Below are positions 40,696-48,333 of a stretch of 64,000 bases of DNA, in pieces (the first letter of the stretch is position 1; every line of letters begins with the position of its first letter). The position numbers and the translations under genes were made by a program. The stretch is taken from the NCBI GenBank assembly GCA_017617715.1, contig JAFZVQ010000003.1:19108-83107 (forward strand). The letters are read 5' to 3'. Source of the stretch: Bacteroidales bacterium. Its GTDB lineage: Bacteria; Bacteroidota; Bacteroidia; Bacteroidales; UBA932. The notes beneath the pieces were generated by a model, which made no database searches, had not been told where the DNA came from, and saw nothing but the letters and a program-made list of their open reading frames with translations.

Positions 40696-42682
40696 CGTCT
40701 TCCTTTATTTCGGGACTGTCCGCCTTTGTGCCTTTCAGCCTTTCTTCCCCATGCTTGCCGGCCTTGGGACCGAATATGGCTTCGATGTCGTCGGACATAA
40801 TAACTTCCTTCTCTATCAAGAGACCGGCCAGTTTCTCAAGACCGGCCCAATTGTCCTTGAGTATCTTCCTGGTGCGTTCGGTGATCTCTTCCACCATCCT
40901 GCGCACCTCTTCGTCTATGAGTTCCGCCGTCTTCTCGCTGTAAGGCTTGGTCAGTTCATAACCGGAACCGCCGGTGGAATCATAGAACGATATGTTGCCC
41001 ACCTTGGGACTCATGCCGAAGTATGCCACCATGGAGTAGGCCATCTTGGTCATGCGTTCGAAGTCATTGAGGGCACCGGTGCAGGGCACACCGTTGTTGA
41101 CCATCTCTTCGGCAATGCGTCCGCCCATAAGGCAGCACATCTCATCCATCAGGTCCGACTTGGACATCATCACCTTCTCGTCCGGCAGGCTCCAGGTGAG
41201 GCCGAGGGCCTGGCCGCGCGGAATGATGGACACCTTGAGCACCGGATCGCAGCCCGGCAGGAGCCAGCCGGCCACGGCATGGCCCGCTTCGTGGTAGGCC
41301 GTGAGGCGTTTTTCCTCAGGGGACATTATGGTCTTCTTGCGTTCGATGCCTCCGACCACGCGGTCGACTGCGTCCATAAAGTCCTGGTTGTCAATATCCT
41401 GCTTGCCTTTACGGGCAGCCGTGAGGGCTGCTTCGTTGCAGACGTTGGCTATGTCGGCGCCGGAGAAGCCCGGGGTGTGCTTGGCAATGCCTTCAAGGTC
41501 GAAGCCGGGAGAAAGGTGCAGGCCCTTGAGGTGGACCTGGAAAATCTCCTTGCGTTCGTTGAGGTCCGGGAGGGTCACGTTGATCTGGCGGTCGAATCGG
41601 CCGGCACGCATCAGGGCCTTGTCGAGAATGTCGGCGCGGTTGGTGGCAGCGAGCACGATGACGCCGCTGTTGGTGCCGAAGCCGTCCATTTCGGTGAGGA
41701 GCTGATTGAGCGTATTCTCCCTTTCGTCGTTGCTGGAGAAGCCCACATTCTTGCCCCTGGCGCGGCCCACCGCATCGATTTCGTCGATGAACACTATGCA
41801 GGGAGCCTTGTCTTTGGCCTGTGCGAACAGGTCACGGACGCGGGATGCGCCCACGCCCACGAACATCTCCACGAAGTCGGAGCCGCTGATGCTGAAGAAA
41901 GGCACGTTGGCTTCGCCTGCCACAGCTTTGGCGAGGAGGGTCTTGCCGGTGCCGGGAGGGCCCACCAGAAGGGCGCCCTTGGGAATCTTGCCACCCAGGG
42001 CGGTGTATTTCTTGGGATTCTTGAGGAAATCCACGATTTCCATCACCTCTTCCTTTGCCCCGTAAAGGCCGGCCACGTCCTTGAAGGTCACGTTGACTTT
42101 CTCCTTGTCGGCGAGTTTGCCGCTGGCCTTGCCCACATTGAAGGGATTCATGCCGCCGGGGCCGCCCGGGCCTCCGCCCATATTGCGGGTCATGCCACGC
42201 ATCAGGAGCACCCAGAACAGGATGAGGAGCACCATGGGCACTATCCACTCCAGGATACCGCTCCATATCTTGGCGTCGTTCTCAATGACCAGTTTCACCT
42301 GCCTGTCGGCGGGCAGTTCTGAATTGAGCGCGGAAAACTGCAGCTCGGGATCGAACTTGGTCGAAGTGAGGAAGAAGAAATGCGGGGAGCTCTTCGGGGG
42401 CACGCCGCCCGGATAGAGCGAAGAATACTTGCTCACGGATTCGGAGCGGAGCGAAACCGTGCCCCGGTAATCGTTGCGAACGTATTTAATTTCCTTGACG
42501 TCGCCGTCCTGTATCATTTTTTCAACCTGCGCCCATTCGATTTTTTCTGCCTGGACACCACGGTTGCTGAACAGCATCCAACCGATACCGATCACCAGAA
42601 TGAGGTAAAAAACCCAGCTGAGGTTAATCCTGACCACACGGACCTTGGGACGTTTATTATTATCGTCTTGCTTTTGAGCCAT
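40688..42682 (-). CDS. ftsH: ATP-dependent zinc metalloprotease FtsH
   Basis: This 664-residue membrane protease has two membrane helices (about 20-40 and 140-160), an AAA domain with '[20 protein letters not shown]', '[12 protein letters not shown]' and second-region homology '[19 protein letters not shown]', and the zinc site '[17 protein letters not shown]' near residue 435. It degrades membrane and short-lived cytoplasmic proteins. The ATG at 42682 was chosen over a longer frame because a -7 box and a divergent gene lie just upstream. In many Bacteroidota rsfS stands here before ftsH; it is absent. Confidence 0.97.
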   Translation of the reverse strand: MAQKQDDNNKRPKVRVVRINLSWVFYLILVIGIGWMLFSNRGVQAEKIEWAQVEKMIQDGDVKEIKYVRNDYRGTVSLRSESVSKYSSLYPGGVPPKSSPHFFFLTSTKFDPELQFSALNSELPADRQVKLVIENDAKIWSGILEWIVPMVLLILFWVLLMRGMTRNMGGGPGGPGGMNPFNVGKASGKLADKEKVNVTFKDVAGLYGAKEEVMEIVDFLKNPKKYTALGGKIPKGALLVGPPGTGKTLLAKAVAGEANVPFFSISGSDFVEMFVGVGASRVRDLFAQAKDKAPCIVFIDEIDAVGRARGKNVGFSSNDERENTLNQLLTEMDGFGTNSGVIVLAATNRADILDKALMRAGRFDRQINVTLPDLNERKEIFQVHLKGLHLSPGFDLEGIAKHTPGFSGADIANVCNEAALTAARKGKQDIDNQDFMDAVDRVVGGIERKKTIMSPEEKRLTAYHEAGHAVAGWLLPGCDPVLKVSIIPRGQALGLTWSLPDEKVMMSKSDLMDEMCCLMGGRIAEEMVNNGVPCTGALNDFERMTKMAYSMVAYFGMSPKVGNISFYDSTGGSGYELTKPYSEKTAELIDEEVRRMVEEITERTRKILKDNWAGLEKLAGLLIEKEVIMSDDIEAIFGPKAGKHGEERLKGTKADSPEIKEDDE

Positions 42683-42690
42683 TTTAATGA

Positions 42691-42699
42691 TATTTTTGC
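42691..42699 (+). promoter_or_regulatory. -7 promoter element of birA, face to face with the ftsH box
   Basis: TATTTTTGC matches TAnnTTTGC and ends 20 nt before the birA ATG. Only 3 nt separate it from the opposing box at 42703-42711. Confidence 0.55.
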
Positions 42700-42702
42700 G
42701 GA

Positions 42703-42711
42703 GCAAATATA
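42703..42711 (-). promoter_or_regulatory. -7 promoter element of ftsH, face to face with the birA box
   Basis: TATATTTGC on the - strand matches the consensus; it ends 20 nt before the ftsH ATG at 42682. The two boxes point at each other, so the two promoters cannot be used at once. Confidence 0.55.
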
Positions 42712-42719
42712 CAACAAAA

Positions 42720-43328
42720 ATGACACCAAGACAAAGCCCCGGCAATATAATATGGCTGGAAACGGCAGAATCCACGAATAAAACTCTCAGGGAGGGCCTG
42801 GAGCACTACGACAATTTGTCAGTGGTGGCCGCCCGCGAGCAGACCGCGGGCCGGGGACAGGGCGCCCACACATGGCATTCAGCCAAGGGGATGAACCTCA
42901 CATTCAGCATGTTGTTCAAACCCACGGAACTGCTCGCAGAAGACATGATCCTGATCACCTGCGCCACCACGCTCGGCATCAGGGACTATCTTCTGGAAAA
43001 AGGCATCGAGGCCCGGATCAAGTGGCCGAACGACATCTGGGTAGGCGAGCGGAAGATATGCGGAACACTTATAGAAAACATCCTGGACGGCCTTCGCATA
43101 CGCCTGAGTATCATAGGGATAGGTTTCAATCTCAACGAGACCGACTGGCCCGCCGACCTGCCAAATCCGGTGAGCCTGAGCAACCTGACCGGGGAGCGCT
43201 ATGAGCCCGAGGCCGAACTGGAGCTGCTCGTAGAAAAAATCCGCCGCCGTTTTGCCATGACGGACAATAACGACGGCAGATCAGTACTGCAAGAAGAATT
43301 TGGAAAGAATCACTTCAGGCTGCCCTGA
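42720..43328 (+). CDS. birA: Biotin--[acetyl-CoA-carboxylase] ligase (catalytic domain only)
   Basis: This 202-residue enzyme attaches biotin to the biotin carrier protein. It has 'WLETAESTNKTL', 'REQTAGRGQGAHTWHS' near residue 42 (the biotinyl-AMP loop), and 'KWPNDIWVGERKICGTLIE' near 102. It lacks the N-terminal HTH of BirA regulators and ends after part of the C-domain, so it is a class I ligase. The ATG at 42720 was chosen to fit the -7 box. Its last 14 nt overlap the end of rpe on the other strand. Confidence 0.92.
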   Translation: MTPRQSPGNIIWLETAESTNKTLREGLEHYDNLSVVAAREQTAGRGQGAHTWHSAKGMNLTFSMLFKPTELLAEDMILITCATTLGIRDYLLEKGIEARIKWPNDIWVGERKICGTLIENILDGLRIRLSIIGIGFNLNETDWPADLPNPVSLSNLTGERYEPEAELELLVEKIRRRFAMTDNNDGRSVLQEEFGKNHFRLP

Positions 43329-43959
43329 GAGACTGCATCGCAGCCACGGCATCCGGTGAGTTGAACACCGAACTTCCGGCCACGAGTACGTCCGCTCCGG
43401 CTTCCCTCAGCGCCGCGGCATTGCCGGTTCCGACTCCGCCGTCGACTTCAATGAGCGCATCCGCGCCACGGGCGACTACTTCCCCCTTGAGTTCTGAAAT
43501 ACGATCCAGTGACTCATATATGAATTTTTGCCCGCCGAATCCGGCGAACACGCTCATTATCAAAAAGAAATCTGCCTTTCCTATGTAGGGGAAAAGGCTC
43601 CGCACCGGAATGTCCGGATTGATTGCTACCCCAGCCTTCATGCCAAGGTCGTGGATGGCCATGATGTGGGATGCGGTGCGCCTGCCGGCAGCCTCCAGGT
43701 GGAAACTGACAAATTCCACCCCGTCCGCAGCCAGCCTTTCGAACCAGTGTTCGGGGTGCACCACCATCAGATGGGCATCCATGGGTTTGGCGGCCACCTT
43801 CGCCACTGCGTCTATGACGCTGAATCCGAACGAAATGTTGGGCACGAAAGAGCCGTCCATCACGTCCAGGTGGATCCAGTCGGCGCCGCGGTTGAGCTTC
43901 TCCACTTCAGAATCGAGGTGGAGAAAATCGGCGGCAAGCAATGAAGGCGATACAAGCAT
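43315..43959 (-). CDS. rpe: Ribulose-phosphate 3-epimerase
   Basis: This 214-residue TIM-barrel enzyme interconverts ribulose 5-phosphate and xylulose 5-phosphate. It has 'VSPSLLAADFLHLDSE', 'WIHLDVMDGSFVPNISFG', 'MDAHLMVVHPEHW' and 'VDGGVGTGNAAALREAGAD', all typical. It begins 2 nt after the pepD stop, in a dnaA-pepD-rpe row. Confidence 0.95.
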   Translation of the reverse strand: MLVSPSLLAADFLHLDSEVEKLNRGADWIHLDVMDGSFVPNISFGFSVIDAVAKVAAKPMDAHLMVVHPEHWFERLAADGVEFVSFHLEAAGRRTASHIMAIHDLGMKAGVAINPDIPVRSLFPYIGKADFFLIMSVFAGFGGQKFIYESLDRISELKGEVVARGADALIEVDGGVGTGNAAALREAGADVLVAGSSVFNSPDAVAAMQSLRAA

Positions 43960-43961
43960 AG

Positions 43962-45392
43962 TTATTCAAAATTACGGACCAGCTCATCGAGCAGCAGGAC
44001 AAACTTGTCCATCGAAGCAAGCTCAAGGCGCTCGCCGGGGGCATGGACGCCCCTGAGCGTGGGCCCGAATGAAATCATGTCAAGTCCGGGGAACTTCTCC
44101 AGGAACAGGCCGCACTCCAGGCCGGCATGGATAGCCTTCACCTCAGGCTCGGTGTTGAAGAGCCTTCGGTAGGCCTCGACCGTGCGGGCGAGGATGTGGG
44201 AGTTCACGTCGGGGTTCCAGCCAGGGTATTCATACATGTGACGCACCTGCGCTCCAGCGCTCTCGAAGTTGGCGCGCACCTTGGCCGCTATGGCCCGGCG
44301 CTCGCTCCTGGCCGAGCTGCGCTGGCTGGTCACTATCTCCACTATGCCGCGGTCCTTGTGGGTCTTGACGCTGGCAAGGTTGGTGGAGGTCTGCACCAGG
44401 CCCGGAATGTCCTGGCTCATGGCCTGCACTCCGTGCGGGCAGGTGAAGAGGGCCGTGATGATGCGGCGGCTCACTCGGGCGCTCACGGGGAGCAGCTCCG
44501 GCCCGGCCACGTTGCAGGCCTCAAACTGCAGGGCCGGATCAGTGGCATGGAATTCTTCCTTCACGTCGGCTGCGAATTCCCCGAACGCGGCCTTGAAAGC
44601 CTTGGCGTCAGGGACGGCCACCAGCGCCTCGCACTCCCGCGCGATGGCGTTGGGCTTGCCGCCGCCGTCGATGCTGACAAGGCGCAGGCCTGAATCCAGG
44701 CGGGAATACAGGAAGCGGGCCATCAGCTGGACCGTGTTCGCGCGCTCCTTGTTGATGTCGTCGCCGCTGTGGCCGCCTATGCCGCCGGAAATGGTGCAGC
44801 GCACGAACTTGCAGCCTTTGTCGGCCGCTTCCCTGCGCACGCGGAAACGTATATTGGTGTTGAGTCCGCCGGCGCAGCCTATGAAGAGCTGGCCTTCGTC
44901 TTCGGAATCCAGGTTGATCAGGGTCTTGCCCTCGAAGAAACCCGGCTGAAGGGCTTCGGCGCCGTCCATGCCCGTCTCTTCGGAAATTGTGAAGAGGCAC
45001 TCGATGCGGCAGGTGGGAGCGGAATCCTCAAGCAGCGCCAGGCAGGCGGCGATACCTATGCCGTCGTCAGCTCCGAGGGTGGTGTCCTTTGCAATCATCC
45101 AGCCGTCCTCGATCACGTAGGGAATGGGATCCTTGCGGAAATCGTGCTTCACGCCGGCGTTTTTCTCGCACACCATGTCCTGGTGGGCCTGAAGCACTAT
45201 CGTGGGGACGGATTCCTTGCCCGGCGCGGCCTCGCGTATGATGAGCACGTTGCCGGTCTCATCGCGCCTGCACTGCAGCGCATGGTCCGCCGCCCACTTG
45301 CAGAGCCAGTCGGTTATCGGGCCTTCGTGGCCGGACTCACGGGGGATGCGTGTTATTTCCTTGAAGATATCAAGAACTCTTTCGGGACTCAT
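43962..45392 (-). CDS. pepD: Aminoacyl-histidine dipeptidase (PepD family)
   Basis: This 476-residue M20-family metallopeptidase cleaves X-His and other dipeptides. Metal ligands are seen in 'LQAHQDMVCEKN', 'TTLGADDGIGIAACLALLED', 'ISEETGMDGAEAL' and, further on, 'IHAGLECGLF'. The start ATG at 45392 begins 'MSPERVLDIFKEITRIPR', the conserved opening. A longer frame reaching 45452 lies in the dnaA end and is not needed. 16 nt separate it from dnaA. Confidence 0.94.
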   Translation of the reverse strand: MSPERVLDIFKEITRIPRESGHEGPITDWLCKWAADHALQCRRDETGNVLIIREAAPGKESVPTIVLQAHQDMVCEKNAGVKHDFRKDPIPYVIEDGWMIAKDTTLGADDGIGIAACLALLEDSAPTCRIECLFTISEETGMDGAEALQPGFFEGKTLINLDSEDEGQLFIGCAGGLNTNIRFRVRREAADKGCKFVRCTISGGIGGHSGDDINKERANTVQLMARFLYSRLDSGLRLVSIDGGGKPNAIARECEALVAVPDAKAFKAAFGEFAADVKEEFHATDPALQFEACNVAGPELLPVSARVSRRIITALFTCPHGVQAMSQDIPGLVQTSTNLASVKTHKDRGIVEIVTSQRSSARSERRAIAAKVRANFESAGAQVRHMYEYPGWNPDVNSHILARTVEAYRRLFNTEPEVKAIHAGLECGLFLEKFPGLDMISFGPTLRGVHAPGERLELASMDKFVLLLDELVRNFE

Positions 45393-45408
45393 GTTTATGG
45401 TTTTAGCG

Positions 45409-46833
45409 TTATTCTTCCGACGGGGCCAGTTTGGTCTCCAGGTCGGTGACATATTTTTTGAACATGCGGTCCGTGGCCATGAGGTCGGACACGATGTTGC
45501 ATGAATGCAGTACGGTGGCGTGGTCCTTGCCGCCCGTCTCGGCGCCTATGGTCGAGAGGGAGCAGTTGCTTATGAGGTTGCGGCAGAGGTACATGGAAAT
45601 CTGGCGGGCCTGCACTATCTGGCGCTTGCGGGACTTGGACACGAGGTCTTCGGTGCTGATGTTGAAATAGTCGCAGACCGCGGCCTGTACCCTGCTGATG
45701 CTTATTTCCCTGACTGGGGCGCTGACGATCTTTTCGGTGACCTTGGCGGCAAGCTCCACAGAATTCTCGGCGTGCATGGCTGTGGCATAGGCCATCACGG
45801 ACAGGAAGGCGCCTTCCAGCTCGCGGAAGTTGGTCTTGATGCGGGACGCAAGGTACTCCAGCACATCCTGCCCTATCTTCACGCCTTCGCGGCGGCAGAG
45901 GGACTTGAGCATCTGGAGGCGGGTGCCGTAGTCGGGATGAAGCAGCTCTACCGACACTCCCCACTTGAAACGGGAGAGAAGGCGGTCCTCGAAGTTCTGC
46001 AGCTCCACGGGCGGGCGGTCAGAGGTGAAAATCAGCTGCTTGCCGGTCTGGTGGAGGTGGTTGAAGATGTTGAAGAACGCGGACTGGGTGCCCGGGCCCT
46101 GGAGGTCCTGGATATCGTCCACGATAAGCACGTCTATCTTCTTGTAGTAGCCGAGGAAATCGGTCAGTTTGTTGCGGACGTTGACCGCGTCCATATACTG
46201 GGTCTTGAACTCATGGCCGTTGACATAGAGGACTATGAGCTCGGGGAACTTTTCATGGATGGCGATGCCTATGGCCTGGGCGAGGTGGGTCTTGCCGAGA
46301 CCGGGGCCGCCGAAGATGAGCAAGGGATTGAAGGAATTCTTGCCGGGAGCCGAAGAGATGGCGGAGCCGGCGGCGTAGCCCATCTTATTGCACTCGCCCA
46401 CTATGAAATTGGCAAAGCAATATACCGGATTGAGATTGGGATTGATCTGTATCTTGCGCAGGCCCGGATACACGAAGGGGCTCGGGTTGCCGGAAGGCTG
46501 GATGTTCACGCTGATCTCACGGTTGACGGGAGCCATGCCGGCTGCGGCGGGAACTTCCATGGCGGGCTGGCTGCTGACGGCCTTGACAAGATAGACCAGC
46601 TTGGCATCGGCGCCGATGACCCGCTTCAGGGTCTTTTTGATAACGTCGAGATAGGTGGCTTCCAGATACTCGCGGAAAAAGTCGGAAGGGACCTCGACCG
46701 TGAGGGTGGAATCCACCATGGAGACAGGACGCACAGGCTTGAACCAGGTCGTGAATTTTTGGGGCTCCACGATCTGCTCCACTATCCTCAGGAAATGGCT
46801 CCAGATGCTGATATGTCTGTCGTTCTCGTTCAT
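45409..46833 (-). CDS. dnaA: Chromosomal replication initiator DnaA
   Basis: This 474-residue AAA+ protein has an N-terminal domain (residues 1-80, 'WSHFLRIVEQIVEPQKFTTWF'), a Pro/Ala-rich linker, Walker A 'LIFGGPGLGKTHLAQAIG' near residue 165, Walker B 'DVLIVDDIQDL' near 230 and the C-terminal DNA-binding signature 'GGKDHATVLHSCNIV' near 440. It unwinds oriC and also acts as a regulator. The upstream gap is AT-rich. In the 5' leader, CAGCCT/AGGCTG (46846-46863 on +) can form a 6-bp hairpin. Confidence 0.97.
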   Translation of the reverse strand: MNENDRHISIWSHFLRIVEQIVEPQKFTTWFKPVRPVSMVDSTLTVEVPSDFFREYLEATYLDVIKKTLKRVIGADAKLVYLVKAVSSQPAMEVPAAAGMAPVNREISVNIQPSGNPSPFVYPGLRKIQINPNLNPVYCFANFIVGECNKMGYAAGSAISSAPGKNSFNPLLIFGGPGLGKTHLAQAIGIAIHEKFPELIVLYVNGHEFKTQYMDAVNVRNKLTDFLGYYKKIDVLIVDDIQDLQGPGTQSAFFNIFNHLHQTGKQLIFTSDRPPVELQNFEDRLLSRFKWGVSVELLHPDYGTRLQMLKSLCRREGVKIGQDVLEYLASRIKTNFRELEGAFLSVMAYATAMHAENSVELAAKVTEKIVSAPVREISISRVQAAVCDYFNISTEDLVSKSRKRQIVQARQISMYLCRNLISNCSLSTIGAETGGKDHATVLHSCNIVSDLMATDRMFKKYVTDLETKLAPSEE

Positions 46834-46871
46834 TAGAAAAAGATACAGCCTTGGGGGAGGCTGTTCTTGAG

Positions 46872-46880
46872 TGCAAAATT
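46872..46880 (-). promoter_or_regulatory. Candidate -7 element upstream of dnaA
   Basis: CAATTTTGC on the - strand differs from TAnnTTTGC by one base and lies 39 nt before the dnaA ATG, with long T-runs upstream. It is weaker than the other boxes. Confidence 0.35.
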
Positions 46881-47082
46881 GGTGAAAAAAAGTTTAAAAA
46901 AAAATTTCTTTAGTATTGTTTATTAATTTTTTTCGTGCTAAATATATAGGGGAACTCCCGCAAACCAGCCTTTTATAAAGGGCTGTATATCAAGCAGTTG
47001 AAAAACTGTAAAAAATCTAATTATATATAATACACCGCATTCCCAATTTGGAAATATTCCAAAAAAGCCATTTAAAGATTAA

Positions 47083-47120
47083 TTTGCATTGTGCGCCTAT
47101 CGGCGTCATATAAATGCAAA
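47083..47120 (-). terminator. Two-part hairpin after the amidase gene
   Basis: Outer arms TTTGCATT/AATGCAAA and inner arms CGCC/GGCG with a 4-nt loop form a 38-nt stem-loop 13 nt after the amidase stop. No long T-run follows, so factor-independent termination is uncertain. Confidence 0.45.
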
Positions 47121-47133
47121 ATAACAGTGGAAA

Positions 47134-48282
47134 TTATTTGGCTCTTGAGGTAGTATCTCCGTCGATTTTCACCAAAAAAGAATCGGGGTATTTTTCTTTA
47201 ATTTTTGTATGGTTCTCCCTTGCCTTCTCCAGGGAAGGATCGACACCGATAATATACTTAAATACTTTGCCGTTATCGATTATGACAGGAGTATAACCGA
47301 GGAACGCCTTATCCTTGGGATCAAGCTTACTTGCTCCCGCGAAAATCTGCACGCCGTAACGTATGCCGGTATCGGCAGGTTTCTTCTCCTTGTCCGCCGG
47401 CTTCTCCTGCACCTGCTTGTCCGCCGGCTTCTCCTTTGCCTGCTTCTCCGCCGGTTTCTCCGCCGGAGCGTCCACTTCGACATCGAGTGCCACGCTGCCG
47501 TCGTAGGCGGCTTTATATTTCTTGAACGCCTTGCAGAGGCGCGTGGCTATCTTGTCCCTCTCGGCATCCTTTTTCAGGGCGTCGAGGTCGGTGGAATTGG
47601 AAATGAAACCAAGTTCCACGAGCACCGCGGGCATCGAGGTCTTCCACAGCACCAGGAACGGATCCTGCCAGACGCCCCTGTTGGCGCTGATAGGACCGCC
47701 CTTGAGGTTTTCGGCAATCATCTGGGCGAAATCCAGGCTCTGCTCCAGATTGGAATTCTGCATCAACTGCATGAAAATGAACGACTCCGGATCCGAGGGG
47801 TCGAAGCCCTGATAGGTAGTGGTGTAGTCGTCTTCGAGCAGGATCACGGAGTTCTCCCGCTTGCACACGTCCATATTATATGCAAACAGGTCCCTGTCTT
47901 TCTTGGAGGACTGGCCGAGCACGTGGACCGAATAGCCGTTGGGGCTGCTCTTGGCAGTGGAATTGATATGGATTGAAATAAACAGGCCGGCATTCACCCG
48001 GTTGGCGATTGCGGCACGGTCATTGAGGGCAACAGTCTTGTCCTTGTCGCGAGTGAGGATCACTTTCACCCCCGGACAATCCGCCTTGATCTTGTCGGAA
48101 AGCTTCTTGGCTATATCCAGGGTAAGGTTTTTCTCATATGTCTTGCCGTCTCGGCTGACGGCTCCGGGGTCGGTGCCGCCGTGGCCGGGATCAATGACCA
48201 CAGTGGACAGGCTCAAGTTCTGAGCGCCGGCTGAAAAGCACGCAATGAATGCGGCCAGGAACAAATTAATTGTGCGTTTCAA
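47134..48282 (-). CDS. N-acetylmuramoyl-L-alanine amidase with SPOR-like tail
   Basis: This 382-residue exported protein has a signal peptide (MKRTINLFLAAFIACFSAGAQ), an Amidase_3 domain (residues about 25-260) with zinc-site blocks 'VVIDPGHGGTDPGA', 'YEKNLTLDIAKKL', 'LFISIHINSTA' and 'PAVLVELGFISN', a linker of near-repeats of K-P-A-E/D-K (residues about 272-300), and a C-terminal SPOR-like domain ('RYGVQIFAGASKLDP', 'KYIIGVDPSLEKA'). It cleaves peptidoglycan side chains at division; the SPOR part would bind denuded septal glycan. The linker repeats are also direct repeats in the DNA (47395-47465). Confidence 0.92.
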   Translation of the reverse strand: MKRTINLFLAAFIACFSAGAQNLSLSTVVIDPGHGGTDPGAVSRDGKTYEKNLTLDIAKKLSDKIKADCPGVKVILTRDKDKTVALNDRAAIANRVNAGLFISIHINSTAKSSPNGYSVHVLGQSSKKDRDLFAYNMDVCKRENSVILLEDDYTTTYQGFDPSDPESFIFMQLMQNSNLEQSLDFAQMIAENLKGGPISANRGVWQDPFLVLWKTSMPAVLVELGFISNSTDLDALKKDAERDKIATRLCKAFKKYKAAYDGSVALDVEVDAPAEKPAEKQAKEKPADKQVQEKPADKEKKPADTGIRYGVQIFAGASKLDPKDKAFLGYTPVIIDNGKVFKYIIGVDPSLEKARENHTKIKEKYPDSFLVKIDGDTTSRAK

Positions 48283-48292
48283 AATTAAATAC

Positions 48293-48300
48293 TAATTTTG
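48293..48300 (+). promoter_or_regulatory. -7 promoter element of the lptD operon, face to face with the amidase box
   Basis: TAATTTTG matches TAnnTTTG. With the opposite box (48308-48316) it makes an inverted repeat TAATTTTG-8 nt-CAAAATTA, so the two promoters face each other and compete. Confidence 0.6.
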
Positions 48301-48307
48301 TGGATTC

Positions 48308-48316
48308 GCAAAATTA
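48308..48316 (-). promoter_or_regulatory. -7 promoter element of the amidase gene
   Basis: TAATTTTGC on the - strand matches the full consensus and ends 25 nt before the amidase ATG at 48282. Confidence 0.6.
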
Positions 48317-48333
48317 ACAAATATTTTAATTTA

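Larger units (their letters stand above)
46834..47133. other. AT-rich 300-nt gap between dnaA and the amidase gene, possible origin region
   Basis: This stretch has no gene but several dyads: CAGCCTTTTATAAAGGGCTG (46966-46985, near-palindrome), CAGTT-GAAA-AACTG (46995-47008), TTTGGAA-ATA-TTCCAAA (47047-47063) and the hairpin at 47083-47120. It is far more AT-rich than its surroundings and adjoins dnaA. No clear DnaA box (TTATCCACA or TTATNCACA) was found, so an origin is possible but unproven. Confidence 0.35.

Noticed and set aside
46834-47133. Confident oriC call
   Set aside because: No clear DnaA box was found and GC skew cannot be judged from one window.
48298-48333. Longer lptD gene from the TTG at 48298
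   Set aside because: That codon is inside the -7 box, so mRNA would start after it.
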